Source: Paracoccus albicereus
GTDB taxonomy: Bacteria > Pseudomonadota > Alphaproteobacteria > Rhodobacterales > Rhodobacteraceae
NCBI RefSeq assembly: GCF_024359525.1
Contig: NZ_JAKZEU010000008.1
Span: 1-64,000 of the forward strand
Length of the DNA stretch: 64,000 nucleotides
Direction: 5' to 3'
In this document: piece after piece, positions 55,522 through 64,000 of the stretch
How positions within the stretch are numbered: position 1 is the stretch's first letter
Layout of the letters: every line of letters starts with the position of its first letter
Notes under the pieces: model-generated
Databases searched by the model: none
The model's input: the letters and a program-made list of their open reading frames with translations, nothing else
What the model was told of the DNA's origin: nothing
Program-made: the position numbers and the translations under genes

Positions 55522-56322
55522 TCACCTGTTAAGCAGCGCCAGCGTGGCCTCGCGCAGTCGCGTCAGCGTCTTGACCGGGTCCGCGATCATCCGGGACCTC
55601 GAGACAGGCACCTCCAGCCCCAGAGGAATGTCGGCAGGCAAGGCGGCAAGCAGATCCTTCAGCGGGATGTCCCCTTCGCCGGGAAACAACCGATCCTCAC
55701 GTGCCGTGCGCAGAAGCTCGTCGCGGCTATAGGGCGGTGCGACCGGCGCGTCGCAGAGATGCGCAAAGGGCAGGCGCGTCATCGGGATCGTGGCCAGATC
55801 ATCCAGGGAGGAGCCTGAGCGGTTGAAATGCAGGCTGTCCACAAGGATCCCGATATCCGGGTCTGCGGCTTCGACGACGGACCTGCAGGTGGCGAGATCG
55901 GGAACAGCGGTCCACGGAAAGAATTCCAGCACGGCCGTCAGGCCCCGTGACCGCGCAGCGGCCTGTATCGCGGCAAGCCGATCGGATAGGCGCGAAAGAT
56001 CGTCGTCATAGGGCGCAGTGATGATGTGGCGAGCGCACAGTTCGGCCCCCGCATCGAGCACGGGTTCCAGGGCATCCAGATCGATGTCCGGGGTGATCTT
56101 CACGAACTCGATGTCGTCGACCGCCAGTCCTGTGGATGCGAGCGTCGCCTTGGTTTCGCGAAGCATCCTCGCATCGTGCATCAGCGGGTATCCGGGCGTG
56201 GTCGGCGTCACGGCGATCAGCCTGAGACCCACCGCGTCGAACCCCGCCGCGGCCGCAGCCTCGATCAACGCGGGCGGCGGCAGCTGAAGGGCGGTCAGAT
56301 GCGCGACCGACAGTCGTCTCAA
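55522..56322 (-). CDS. TIM-barrel sugar phosphate isomerase/epimerase family protein
   Basis: About 266 residues from a TTG with AGGAG 9 nt upstream (another TTG at 56340 is possible). The AP-endonuclease-2/xylose-isomerase-like fold shows 'LTALQLPPPALIEAAAAAGF', metal-site Glu/His in 'TAVLEFFPWTAV', 'GILVDSLHFNRSG', and 'FPGEGDIPLKDLLAALPADI'. It is divergent from the LysR gene of the shikimate-type operon, so it may be a second 3-dehydroshikimate dehydratase-like or epimerase enzyme. Confidence 0.78.
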   Translation of the reverse strand: MRRLSVAHLTALQLPPPALIEAAAAAGFDAVGLRLIAVTPTTPGYPLMHDARMLRETKATLASTGLAVDDIEFVKITPDIDLDALEPVLDAGAELCARHIITAPYDDDLSRLSDRLAAIQAAARSRGLTAVLEFFPWTAVPDLATCRSVVEAADPDIGILVDSLHFNRSGSSLDDLATIPMTRLPFAHLCDAPVAPPYSRDELLRTAREDRLFPGEGDIPLKDLLAALPADIPLGLEVPVSRSRMIADPVKTLTRLREATLALLNR

Positions 56323-56472
56323 GGTTCTCGCTCTCCTCAATGCGGCATCGCGATCACGGCGAGGTCCTCAAGCGGTGTGTGCAGCATCGCGCGATGTCAG
56401 GCTACCGGATGGTGGATCGACGTCAAATACGATGGTAACCGTAATCCTGACATCGCGTTAATCGAGGATGCC

Positions 56473-57402
56473 TTGCGCGAGATCACGCTTCGCCAGATCG
56501 AGGTTATCCGAGCCGTGATGCTGCGCGGAACGATCGCCGGCGCGGCCGAGCATCTGGGCGTCTCTGCGCCGGGCATCAGCCGTCTTATCAAGCATACCGA
56601 GGAAAGCCTTGGCCTGAAGCTGTTCGAGCGGAAGGCGGGACTGTTCGTGCCGACGGTCGAGGCGGGAAAGGTCTTCGATCAGGTTCGCGAAGTCTACAAG
56701 GGCGTCGAAAATCTTCAGACCGCGCTCGCCTCGTTGCAGAAGGGGCAGGACGTACGGCTGGCCTTCGCCTCCGCGCCCTCGGTCGCGCAATTCGTCGCGG
56801 CGCGCGCGATCAGGCAGATCCGCGCCCGGTATCCGGACCTTTATATCGATCTCAACATCCTCAAGATCGAGGAGACGGTCGATTACCTTCTGCTCGAACG
56901 CGGAGAGTTCGTCATCATGAGCTCTCCGGTCCATAATCCGGGACTCGACAACGAAGAGATCGCGCACGGAAAGGTCGTGGCGATCATGCCGGACGGTCAC
57001 CCGCTGGGTCAGCTTGAACGTGTATCAGTCCATGACCTTGCCCGCGAACCGCTGGTCGGGATCGACCCGACCGATCCTTACGGCCGCCTCATCGCACGAC
57101 CGTTTCACGACGCCGGGATCGATCCGACGCATTCGATGCGGGGACGGTTCGCCCAGACCGTCGTCAGTCTGGTCCGCCACGGGCTGGGCGTTGCCCTGAT
57201 CGACGAATTCTCGGTGGCCGAGGTCTATCTTCCCGGCGTCGTGCGCCGACCGCTGGTCGAGGACGGAACAATCACGATCTACGCCGTCAGAAAGAAGGGG
57301 CGCAGCCTGTCGACCTTCGCCGATTACGCCATCCGGCAGTTCTGCCGTGAATTGCGTGACGCGCGTCGATGGAGCAATCCGAAGGCGGCTGATCCGTCGT
57401 AA
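56473..57402 (+). CDS. LysR-family regulator
   Basis: 309 residues from a TTG with GAGG just upstream; no in-frame ATG fits the family start. The HTH is 'EVIRAVMLRGTIAGAAEHLG' and 'SAPGISRLIKHTEESLGLKL'. A type 2 periplasmic-binding-like effector domain follows. It stands ahead of the TTT-shikimate operon and most likely controls it in response to an aromatic precursor. Confidence 0.85.
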   Translation: MREITLRQIEVIRAVMLRGTIAGAAEHLGVSAPGISRLIKHTEESLGLKLFERKAGLFVPTVEAGKVFDQVREVYKGVENLQTALASLQKGQDVRLAFASAPSVAQFVAARAIRQIRARYPDLYIDLNILKIEETVDYLLLERGEFVIMSSPVHNPGLDNEEIAHGKVVAIMPDGHPLGQLERVSVHDLAREPLVGIDPTDPYGRLIARPFHDAGIDPTHSMRGRFAQTVVSLVRHGLGVALIDEFSVAEVYLPGVVRRPLVEDGTITIYAVRKKGRSLSTFADYAIRQFCRELRDARRWSNPKAADPS

Positions 57403-57517
57403 AGTTAACGTCGTGTTACGATGGGCGCAAATTTGGTATTTGCGGTTATCTTGTCGTGGGGTCAATATCCGATCCATCGACGCAGGGGAGGTACCGCGTC
57501 ACCAATGGGAGGATACC

Positions 57518-58522
57518 ATGAAACACGTCATTCTTGGCGCCGTCTCGGCGCTGGCCCTCAGCTCTGCAGCGACCTTCGCGCAGGACTATCCGACCAAGGA
57601 AATCCAGGGGATCATCCAGTGGGGTGCCGGCGGTTCGACTGACACGGTGATGCGGGCGGTGACGCCCCATGCCGAAGAGGTGCTGGGCGGCACCATCGTG
57701 ATGCAGAACGTGACCGGCGGCGTCGGCGCCATCGCGCTGAACCAGGTCGAGGCCGGACAGGCTGACGGCTACACGCTGCTGATGGGCGCCGAAAACCCGC
57801 TTCTCTACAAGGTCATGGGGTTGGGTCAGAAGGATTACAGCGACTTCACCCCCGTCGATATCCTGGCGCGCGGGACCCCGGTCCTTGTCGCACGTGCCGA
57901 TGCGCCCTTCGATGATTACGCCGGCATGTTGGCCTATATCGCCGAAAATCCGGGCGAAGTCCGCTTCGGTTCGACCGGGCCGGGCGGTCTGCCGTCGGTC
58001 GTCACCGCGATGATCAACGCGGTCGAGGGCGAACAGGACGTGATCTCTGTCCCCTATGACGGCGACGGTCCGGCGCTGACCGCGCTGCAGGGTGGTGCGA
58101 TCGACGTGATGCCCGCCGTGTTGGGTGCCGCGATCGAAGGCATCCGTGCCGGTGCGATGAAGCCGCTTCTGGTGTTCGAGACCGAAGCCGTGGATGCGCT
58201 GCCGGACGTGCCGGTCGCGACTGCCGCCAACGAGGGTTACAACAAGTACCTGCCCTGGGGCCCGTTCTTCGGCATCTTCGTGAAGAAGGGCACGCCGGAC
58301 GACGTGGTCGAGAAACTGTCGGCCGCCTATACCGAAGCCGCTGAGCAGCCTGACTTCACTGAGTTGATGGACAATCGCGGCTTCACGCTGCTGAACCTGA
58401 CCGGCGAAGAGGCACAATCCTTCCTTGAGGACTGGCAGTCCACGACCGCCTGGCTGATGCAGGACGCGGGCCAGACGAAAGCGTCGCCCGAAGAATTCGG
58501 AATCGCCAAGCCGGCGGAATGA
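57518..58522 (+). CDS. tctC: TTT periplasmic binding protein (TctC), set 3
   Basis: 334 residues from the ATG at 57518 (GGGAGG 5 nt upstream). A signal peptide ends 'SSAATFAQ', followed by 'GIIQWGAGGSTDTVMRAVTP' and 'TGGVGAIALNQVEAGQADGY'. It is the first gene of an operon that ends with shikimate-type enzymes, so the ligand may be quinate, shikimate or a related acid. Confidence 0.9.
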   Translation: MKHVILGAVSALALSSAATFAQDYPTKEIQGIIQWGAGGSTDTVMRAVTPHAEEVLGGTIVMQNVTGGVGAIALNQVEAGQADGYTLLMGAENPLLYKVMGLGQKDYSDFTPVDILARGTPVLVARADAPFDDYAGMLAYIAENPGEVRFGSTGPGGLPSVVTAMINAVEGEQDVISVPYDGDGPALTALQGGAIDVMPAVLGAAIEGIRAGAMKPLLVFETEAVDALPDVPVATAANEGYNKYLPWGPFFGIFVKKGTPDDVVEKLSAAYTEAAEQPDFTELMDNRGFTLLNLTGEEAQSFLEDWQSTTAWLMQDAGQTKASPEEFGIAKPAE

Positions 58523-58545
58523 TCCGCACGGGCTGACATCCGGGC

Positions 58546-58563
58546 GGGGCGCGGTCGCGCCCC
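58546..58563 (+). other. GC-rich hairpin between tctC and tctB, set 3
   Basis: GGGGCGCG-GT-CGCGCCCC, an 8 bp stem 23 bp after the tctC stop, without a T-run. It is the third example of a hairpin after a tctC gene in this window. Confidence 0.65.
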
Positions 58564-58634
58564 GTCCCACCGACCTTCACGGCGCGTAGACGCGGCGAAG
58601 GCACCCTTCACATGATCCTCTGACGGAGCGTGCG

Positions 58635-59204
58635 ATGACCCCCGACAATCATGACATCGAAGCGCTGCAGGACGAAGTCGACGACCTGCACGAGCATCCC
58701 CGCGACACGCGACGGCCGGGCGAAGCCGCCTTCACCCTGCTTCTGGTCGCCTTCAGCCTGTTCCTGGTGTGGAGCGCGTTCGGCATCTCGGGGTTCGAGG
58801 CGCTTTCGGCGCCGGGCACCGTGCCGATGGCCACGACGCTGATCATGGTCATCACCGGCGGGATCATCGCCTGGCGCACCGTGCGGCTGCCGCAATCCGT
58901 GGGCGAGGCATTCGGTCGCGACATCCTGCCACCCCTGTTGATCGTGATGGCCCTGTTGCTGTTGGGGTACGCGCTTCTTCTGCGACCGCTGGGTTTCCTG
59001 CCGACCTCGGCGCTGTTCCTGATCCTGGCGATCAAGCTGCTGTGGCGTCAGGGCTGGATGCGCACGCTGCTGGTTTCGCTGGGCGCGCTGGTCCTGATCT
59101 ATTTCGTCTTCCGTATCGTTTTCACCGTGCTGATGCCCGCCGGCATCGTCCCCGAGGGCGAGATGCTGCAATGGGTCCGCAACCTGATCCCCGGAGGCAA
59201 CTAG
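58635..59204 (+). CDS. tctB: TTT transporter small membrane subunit (TctB), set 3
   Basis: 189 residues, with an acidic N-terminal extension ('IEALQDEVDDLHEHP') and four hydrophobic helices. It lies 112 bp after tctC, and its stop is 1 bp from the tctA start. Confidence 0.87.
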   Translation: MTPDNHDIEALQDEVDDLHEHPRDTRRPGEAAFTLLLVAFSLFLVWSAFGISGFEALSAPGTVPMATTLIMVITGGIIAWRTVRLPQSVGEAFGRDILPPLLIVMALLLLGYALLLRPLGFLPTSALFLILAIKLLWRQGWMRTLLVSLGALVLIYFVFRIVFTVLMPAGIVPEGEMLQWVRNLIPGGN

Positions 59205-59205
59205 G

Positions 59206-60726
59206 ATGGACGCGCTTTCCGCCTTCTTCACGGTCTTCGCAAATCCCGAACTGCTGGCGCTGGTCGCGGTCGGAACCTTCGCCGGGGTCTACATCGGCGC
59301 GATCCCCGGCCTGTCCGTCACCATGGCCGTGTCGATCCTGATCTCGTTTACCTTCTCCTGGGACGTCTATCCGGCCATCGCGCTGATGATCGGCATCTTC
59401 ATGGGCGGCGTCTATGGCGGTTCGCGGACCGCGATCCTGCTGAACATCCCCGGCGCGCCCTCCGCGATCGCGACGGCGATGGACGGCTATCCGATGGCGC
59501 AGCGCGGCGAGGCTGGCGAGGCGATCGGGATCACCACCGTCATGTCCTTCTTCGGCGGCTTCATCGGCATCGCCGTCTTGGCGCTGGCCGCGCCGACCGT
59601 GTCGGACTTTGCGCTTGGCTTCCAGCCGCGCGACTACATGCTGCTGGCCGTTCTCGGCATTCTGTTGGTCGGCTCGCTGTCGGGTGAAAGCCTGGTCAAG
59701 GGCATCTTCTCGGGCGCGCTGGGCATCCTGATCGGCCTGGTCGGAATGGACCCGCTGACCTTCACCGGGCGCTTCACCTACGACCTGCCGCTGCTGCAAT
59801 CGGGCATTTCGTTCATCGCGGTGATGATCGGCATGTTCGGTGTCTCCGAGGCGCTGGCGCAGATCCATCACCTTGATACGCCCGCGATCAAGCAGAAGAT
59901 CAACCGCATCGTCCCGAGCTTCGGCACCATCCGCAAGCATCTGCCGCTGTCGCTGCAGACCTCGACGATCGGGGTCATCATCGGCGCACTTCCGGGCACC
60001 GGCGGCGATATCGCGGCGCTGATGGCTTACGATCACGCCAAGCGCGTGACCCGCAAGCCCGAACGGCCCTTCGGCAAGGGCGCGATCGAGGGGTTGGTGG
60101 CGCCCGAAACCGCCAACAACGCCGCCGTCGGCGGGGCGTTCATTCCGATGATGACGCTGGGTATTCCCGGCGACGCGGTGACCGCGATCATGATCGGCGC
60201 GCTGTTCATCCACGGCCTGAACCCCGGCCCGATGCTGATGATCGACCAGCCCGACATGTTCTGGTTCATCGTCGGCGCGCTGGTGGTCGCGAACTTCTTC
60301 ATGCTGATCTTCGGCCTGACCGGCATCAAGCTTTTCACCAAGATCGTTGAGATGCCTCGCGCGGTTCTGATCCCGCTGATCATGCTGCTCTCGATCGTCG
60401 GCGCCTATGCCGTCAACAACTCGATCACCGACGTCTACTGGATGCTGGCCTTCGGGGTGCTGGGTTATTTCATGCGGCTTTACGGCTACCCGTTGGGTCC
60501 GATCATCCTGGGCGTGATCCTGTCGCGGCTGCTGGACGACAATTGGCGGCGCGCGATCATATCGGAACGCGAGGATCTGGGCCGCTTCTTCTGGGGTATC
60601 GTGACAAGCCCGCTGTCGCTGACCCTGTTCATCGCGGTCATCCTGATCTTCGTGTCGCAGACGCCGCTCTGGACCCGGATCAAGGCCCGCCATGCCGCCC
60701 GCAAGGAAAAGGCGACGGATCAATGA
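59206..60726 (+). CDS. tctA: TTT transporter large membrane subunit (TctA), set 3
   Basis: 506 residues, about 12 helices, with 'GVYIGAIPGLSVTMAVSILI' and 'IIGALPGTGGDIAALMAYDH'. The stop overlaps the start of the shikimate dehydrogenase-family gene (ATGA), which ties the transporter to that pathway. Confidence 0.93.
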   Translation: MDALSAFFTVFANPELLALVAVGTFAGVYIGAIPGLSVTMAVSILISFTFSWDVYPAIALMIGIFMGGVYGGSRTAILLNIPGAPSAIATAMDGYPMAQRGEAGEAIGITTVMSFFGGFIGIAVLALAAPTVSDFALGFQPRDYMLLAVLGILLVGSLSGESLVKGIFSGALGILIGLVGMDPLTFTGRFTYDLPLLQSGISFIAVMIGMFGVSEALAQIHHLDTPAIKQKINRIVPSFGTIRKHLPLSLQTSTIGVIIGALPGTGGDIAALMAYDHAKRVTRKPERPFGKGAIEGLVAPETANNAAVGGAFIPMMTLGIPGDAVTAIMIGALFIHGLNPGPMLMIDQPDMFWFIVGALVVANFFMLIFGLTGIKLFTKIVEMPRAVLIPLIMLLSIVGAYAVNNSITDVYWMLAFGVLGYFMRLYGYPLGPIILGVILSRLLDDNWRRAIISEREDLGRFFWGIVTSPLSLTLFIAVILIFVSQTPLWTRIKARHAARKEKATDQ

Positions 60727-61574
60727 GCGTCAATCGGAAGCTCCTTCTCGGCCTCATCGGCGACAACATCACGCGGTCGCAGTCGCCGCGACTGCACCGC
60801 CTCGCCGGGCGTCAGAACGGGGTCGAGGTGCGCTATGACCGGCTGGTGCCACCCGACATGGGCAAAAGCTTCGAAGAGGTGTTCGCCGGTGCAAGATCGG
60901 GCGGGTATCGTGGGCTCAACATCACCTATCCCTACAAGGAACGGGTCGCCCCGATGGTTCGGATCGACGACCCGCTGGTCAGGGCGATGGGATCGGTCAA
61001 CACGGTGATTTTCGAAGAGGGTGGTCCGGTCGGAACCTCGACGGATTACACCGGCTTCGTGGCGGCCTATCGCGCCGCTCGTCCGGACACGTCACCGGGT
61101 TCAGTCCTGATGATCGGCACAGGCGGGGTCGGACGCGCGGTGGCCTTCGGGTTGGTGGCCCTGGGCGTCAGCGAATTGCGGCTTGTCGATCGCGACATCG
61201 CCAAGGCCGACCATCTGGCCGGGGCGATCCGCGCAATCGCACCAGCAGTCAAGGTCGGCACCGGGACATCGGCCGAAGCGGCGGCGGAAGACGCGGACGG
61301 GCTGATCAACTGCACGCCGGTCGGCATGGACGGCTATCCCGGAACGCCGCTGGCGGCCGAGGCAATGGCGGGTGCTGCCTGGGCCTTCGATGCGGTCTAT
61401 ACCCCCGCCGACACGACCTTTCTGACGGACGCCGCATCGGCGGGGCTGGCCGTCATCTCGGGCTGGGAGCTGTTTTTCTGGCAGGGCGTCCATGCATGGA
61501 AGCATTTCGCGGACCTGCCGCTCGACAGAGAGACGCTTCGCAACGACCTGAGGACAGAGGACGTGACGGCATGA
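60723..61574 (+). CDS. Shikimate/quinate dehydrogenase family protein
   Basis: 283 residues from the ATG overlapping tctA. The N-terminal substrate domain has 'LIGDNITRSQSPRLHRLAGR' and the catalytic Lys in 'NITYPYKERV'; the catalytic Asp is in 'TSTDYTGF', a variant of the usual NTD. The Rossmann domain has 'MIGTGGVGRAVAFGLVALGV'. The end 'FWQGVHAWKHF' resembles YdiB/quinate-type members more than biosynthetic AroE. It would oxidise quinate or shikimate in the catabolic direction. Confidence 0.83.
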   Translation: MSVNRKLLLGLIGDNITRSQSPRLHRLAGRQNGVEVRYDRLVPPDMGKSFEEVFAGARSGGYRGLNITYPYKERVAPMVRIDDPLVRAMGSVNTVIFEEGGPVGTSTDYTGFVAAYRAARPDTSPGSVLMIGTGGVGRAVAFGLVALGVSELRLVDRDIAKADHLAGAIRAIAPAVKVGTGTSAEAAAEDADGLINCTPVGMDGYPGTPLAAEAMAGAAWAFDAVYTPADTTFLTDAASAGLAVISGWELFFWQGVHAWKHFADLPLDRETLRNDLRTEDVTA

Positions 61575-63454
61575 AGACCTCGATCGCCACGGTATCGCTT
61601 TCGGGCAATCTGCAGGAAAAGTGCGAGGCGATCGCCGCGGCACGCTTTGACGGGATAGAGATATTCGAACAGGATTTCATTGCCTACGACGGCAGTCCCG
61701 CCGATGTGGGCCGGATGGTGCGCGACCACGGGCTCGAGATCACGCTGTTCCAGCCGTTCCGCGATTTCGAGGGTCTGCCTGAGCCGCTGAGGGCGAAAGC
61801 GTTTGACCGGGCAGAGCGCAAGTTCGACCTGATGCAGGAACTGGGGACGGACCTGATCCTGGTCTGCTCGAGCGTGCATCCCGAAAGCCTGGGCGGGATC
61901 GACCGGGCCGCGGCAGACTTTCATGAACTGGGTGAGCGGGCGGCGGCACGCGGGCTACGCATCGGGTACGAGGCGCTGGCCTGGGGCCGGCATGTCGATG
62001 ATCACCGCGACGCATGGGAAATCGTCCGGCGCGCGGGCCATGACAGCGTCGGGCTGGTCCTCGACAGTTTCCACACGCTGGCGCGCAAGATCGATCCCGA
62101 CACGATCCGGCGGATTCCCGGCGACCGGATCTTCTTCGTCCAGCTGGCCGATGCGCCTGCGATCGAGATGGACCTGCTGTACTGGTCGCGCCATTTCCGC
62201 TGCATGCCGGGCGAGGGTGATCTGCCCGTGCCCGAATTTCTGCAGGCGGTGATGGCAACGGGCTATGGCGGACCGGTCAGCCTGGAGATTTTCAACGATC
62301 AGTTTCGCGGGGGCTCGACACGGCAGGTCGCCCGCGATGGGTACCGCTCGCTCGTCGCGGTGATGGATGACGTGCGCCGGGCGGAACCGGCCCTGCAGCT
62401 TGATCTGCCACCCATCCCCCCGCGGCAGAAACCGGAGGGCGTGGCCTTCGTCGAATTCGCAAGCCGCGATGAGGATGCCCGTGCGCTCGAAGCGCTTCTG
62501 GGAACCCTCGGGTTCGAACGGACCGGCCAGCATCGCAACAAGAAGGTCGCCCTGTTCCAGCAGGGCGATATCCGGATCGTCCTGAACGAAGAGACGACCG
62601 GCCATGCCGCCAGCGCCTGGATTTCACGCGGCACGACCGTCTGTGATATCGGGCTTGCGGTCGGCGACGCGCAGGCCGTTCTGGACCGCGCCGGCGCATT
62701 GGGCACCGAGCCGTTCGCGCAACCGCTGGGGCCGGGGGAGGTGGACATCCCGGCCGTGCGCGGGCTGTCAGGATCGGTGCTGCATTTCATCGATCCGGGG
62801 GCGGATCTGGCCCAGGTCTGGGCGCAGGAATTCGGCGTCGGCTCGGCACCGTCGGGTGCGGGCCTCACACGGGTCGATCACATCGCCCAGACCATGAGCT
62901 ATGAGGACATGCTGTCGTGGACCCTGTTCTACAGCGCGCTTTTCGAGACGAGAAAGTCGTCGATGGTCGATGTGTTCGATCCGGACGGGCTGGTGCGCAG
63001 CCAGGTGATCGCCAGCACCGATGGCCGCATGCGGATCACGCTGAACGGCGCCGACAGTCACCGGACCCTGGCGGGAAGCTTTCTGGCAGAGACCTTCGGC
63101 GCCTCGGTCCAGCACCTTGCGCTGGCGACCGACGACATCTTCGCGACGCTTGAGGCGTTGGCGAAACGGGGGTTCACGCCCTTGCCAATGCCGCAGAACT
63201 ATTATGATGATCTGGCTGCCCGCTTCGATCTTCCCGAAGGGCTTCTGGACAAGATGCGGGACCGCTGCATCCTTTACGACCGCGATGCGGATGGCGAGTT
63301 CTTCCAATGCTATTCGCGCGCCTTCGCCGGCGGCTTCTTCTTCGAACTGGTCCAGCGCGGTCCGGGTTATCAGGGCTACGGCGCGCCGAACGCCCCGTTC
63401 CGCATCGCCGCCCAGAAGCGCCAGATGCGCGGCAAGGGCGTTCCCAGCCGGTGA
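61571..63454 (+). CDS. quiC: 3-dehydroshikimate dehydratase, two-domain QuiC type
   Basis: 627 residues, the size of bacterial QuiC1. Residues 1-280 are a TIM barrel ('IATVSLSGNLQEKCEAIAAA', 'EIFEQDFIAYDGSPADV', 'LEIFNDQFRGGSTRQVARDG') that turns 3-dehydroshikimate into protocatechuate. Residues about 300-627 are two vicinal-oxygen-chelate (HPPD-like) modules ('VDHIAQTMSYEDMLSWTLFY', 'FFELVQRGPGYQGYGAPNAP'). The start overlaps the previous stop (ATGA). It completes the operon. Confidence 0.9.
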   Translation: MKTSIATVSLSGNLQEKCEAIAAARFDGIEIFEQDFIAYDGSPADVGRMVRDHGLEITLFQPFRDFEGLPEPLRAKAFDRAERKFDLMQELGTDLILVCSSVHPESLGGIDRAAADFHELGERAAARGLRIGYEALAWGRHVDDHRDAWEIVRRAGHDSVGLVLDSFHTLARKIDPDTIRRIPGDRIFFVQLADAPAIEMDLLYWSRHFRCMPGEGDLPVPEFLQAVMATGYGGPVSLEIFNDQFRGGSTRQVARDGYRSLVAVMDDVRRAEPALQLDLPPIPPRQKPEGVAFVEFASRDEDARALEALLGTLGFERTGQHRNKKVALFQQGDIRIVLNEETTGHAASAWISRGTTVCDIGLAVGDAQAVLDRAGALGTEPFAQPLGPGEVDIPAVRGLSGSVLHFIDPGADLAQVWAQEFGVGSAPSGAGLTRVDHIAQTMSYEDMLSWTLFYSALFETRKSSMVDVFDPDGLVRSQVIASTDGRMRITLNGADSHRTLAGSFLAETFGASVQHLALATDDIFATLEALAKRGFTPLPMPQNYYDDLAARFDLPEGLLDKMRDRCILYDRDADGEFFQCYSRAFAGGFFFELVQRGPGYQGYGAPNAPFRIAAQKRQMRGKGVPSR

Positions 63455-63466
63455 TCCGGCGTCGGG

Positions 63467-64000
63467 TCAGATCGCGGCCCTACGTACGACTTGCACCCCT
63501 TCCTCGGCGAGGATCGCATCAAGACGGATGTCATGAGTCTGGGGGTGGATCGTCGCGATTTCCGCTGCCTGCAGGCCGATGCCGATGGCAAAGGGGCGCG
63601 GCGTCAGGGCGGCCAGCGTGCGGTCGAAATAGCCGCCGCCATAGCCGAGACGATAGCCATCACGGTCCCAACCGACAAGCGGGGCAAGGGTCACCTCGGG
63701 TGTCAGCACCTCTGCTTCCGGGGGCGGAACGGGAATGTTCCAGTCACCGCGGACCATGCGCGTGTCGGGCGTCCAGCGACGAAAGACCAGCGGGGCCTGC
63801 TTCACCTCGACCAGCGGAAGCGCGACCGTGACGCCCGCATCGTGCAGGTCGCGCATCAACGGACGCAGGTCTGGCTCGCCCTTGATGGGCCAGTAGGCTG
63901 AAAACACACGGCCGCGCATCGCGCCGCAGGAACGCTCAAGAAAGCTGTGGAGCTGATCTGCCAGAGCGTGCGCCGCGGCCTTTCGCGACTCGACGCTCAT
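63467..64000 (-). CDS. 5-formyltetrahydrofolate cyclo-ligase
   Basis: At least 177 residues; an ATG lies exactly at the window edge, so the true start may be outside. 'VFSAYWPIKGEPDLRPLMRD', 'MVRGDWNIPVPPPEAEVLTP', 'VGWDRDGYRLGYGGGYFDRT' and 'HDIRLDAILAEEGVQ' are family motifs. It converts 5-formyl-THF to methenyl-THF with ATP. A truncated relative is at 16652-17131. It converges with quiC, 12 bp apart. Confidence 0.87.
   Translation of the reverse strand: MSVESRKAAAHALADQLHSFLERSCGAMRGRVFSAYWPIKGEPDLRPLMRDLHDAGVTVALPLVEVKQAPLVFRRWTPDTRMVRGDWNIPVPPPEAEVLTPEVTLAPLVGWDRDGYRLGYGGGYFDRTLAALTPRPFAIGIGLQAAEIATIHPQTHDIRLDAILAEEGVQVVRRAAI

Overview
The window is high-GC DNA of an alphaproteobacterium, most likely a member of the Rhodobacteraceae (Paracoccus-like). 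The evidence is an FNR-controlled ccoNOQP-ccoGHIS respiratory cluster, three tripartite tricarboxylate transporter (TTT) operons, and phage genes of the type common in that family. Roughly bases 1-31140 are accessory DNA: a worn, prophage/satellite-like island loaded with metal-resistance genes. Bases 31150-64000 look like ordinary chromosomal or replicon backbone.

Island, 1-18807. A leftward block holds a P4-family primase/helicase (cut by the window edge), an AlpA-like DNA-binding protein, and a two-gene operon of a QueC-like PP-loop enzyme (1997-3877) with an unrecognised 260-residue partner (3870-4652). That pair is the best candidate for a new defence-type system. To its right come three related nested inverted-repeat control regions (about 4723-4832, 7410-7498, 8672-8768) and two copies of a 250 bp direct repeat (4844-5091, 7794-8053). 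Between these lie a csoR/DUF305/glutaredoxin-MauE copper cassette and an orphan 160-residue gene. Rightward phage genes follow: ParB-methyltransferase, a small membrane protein, and two P27-type small terminases, with no large terminase. A serine recombinase comes next, then stress cargo (Mn-catalase, OsmC), several decayed genes (recombinase tail, SRAP protein, 5-formyl-THF cyclo-ligase, phage tail protein), and an intact-looking lysis set (M15 endolysin and overlapping spanins).

Metal island, 18834-29811. A leftward copper operon encodes a secreted protein, multicopper oxidase, small membrane peptide, DUF302, DUF305, an APC permease, a CPC-type Cu-ATPase and DUF411. It is followed by a cytochrome c, a ZntA-type ATPase, and a divergent MerR regulator with a clear operator. 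A small AlpA-type module (30071-30546) and a 5'-truncated aldehyde dehydrogenase (31147) mark the likely right boundary of the island.

Backbone. A leftward seven-gene operon carries two complete TTT transporters around a gamma-glutamyltransferase (32644-40628). It is divergent from a GntR regulator operon with a methylisocitrate-lyase-like enzyme, an AcnD-type aconitase and PrpF (40830-46381), which together look like uptake and breakdown of a (methyl)tricarboxylate. FnrL and the cbb3 oxidase with its assembly genes follow (46437-55476), with three visible FNR boxes. A LysR-linked operon then combines a third TTT transporter with a shikimate dehydrogenase-family protein and QuiC-type 3-dehydroshikimate dehydratase (55522-63454), suggesting quinate/shikimate-type catabolism. 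A full-looking 5-formyl-THF cyclo-ligase ends the window.
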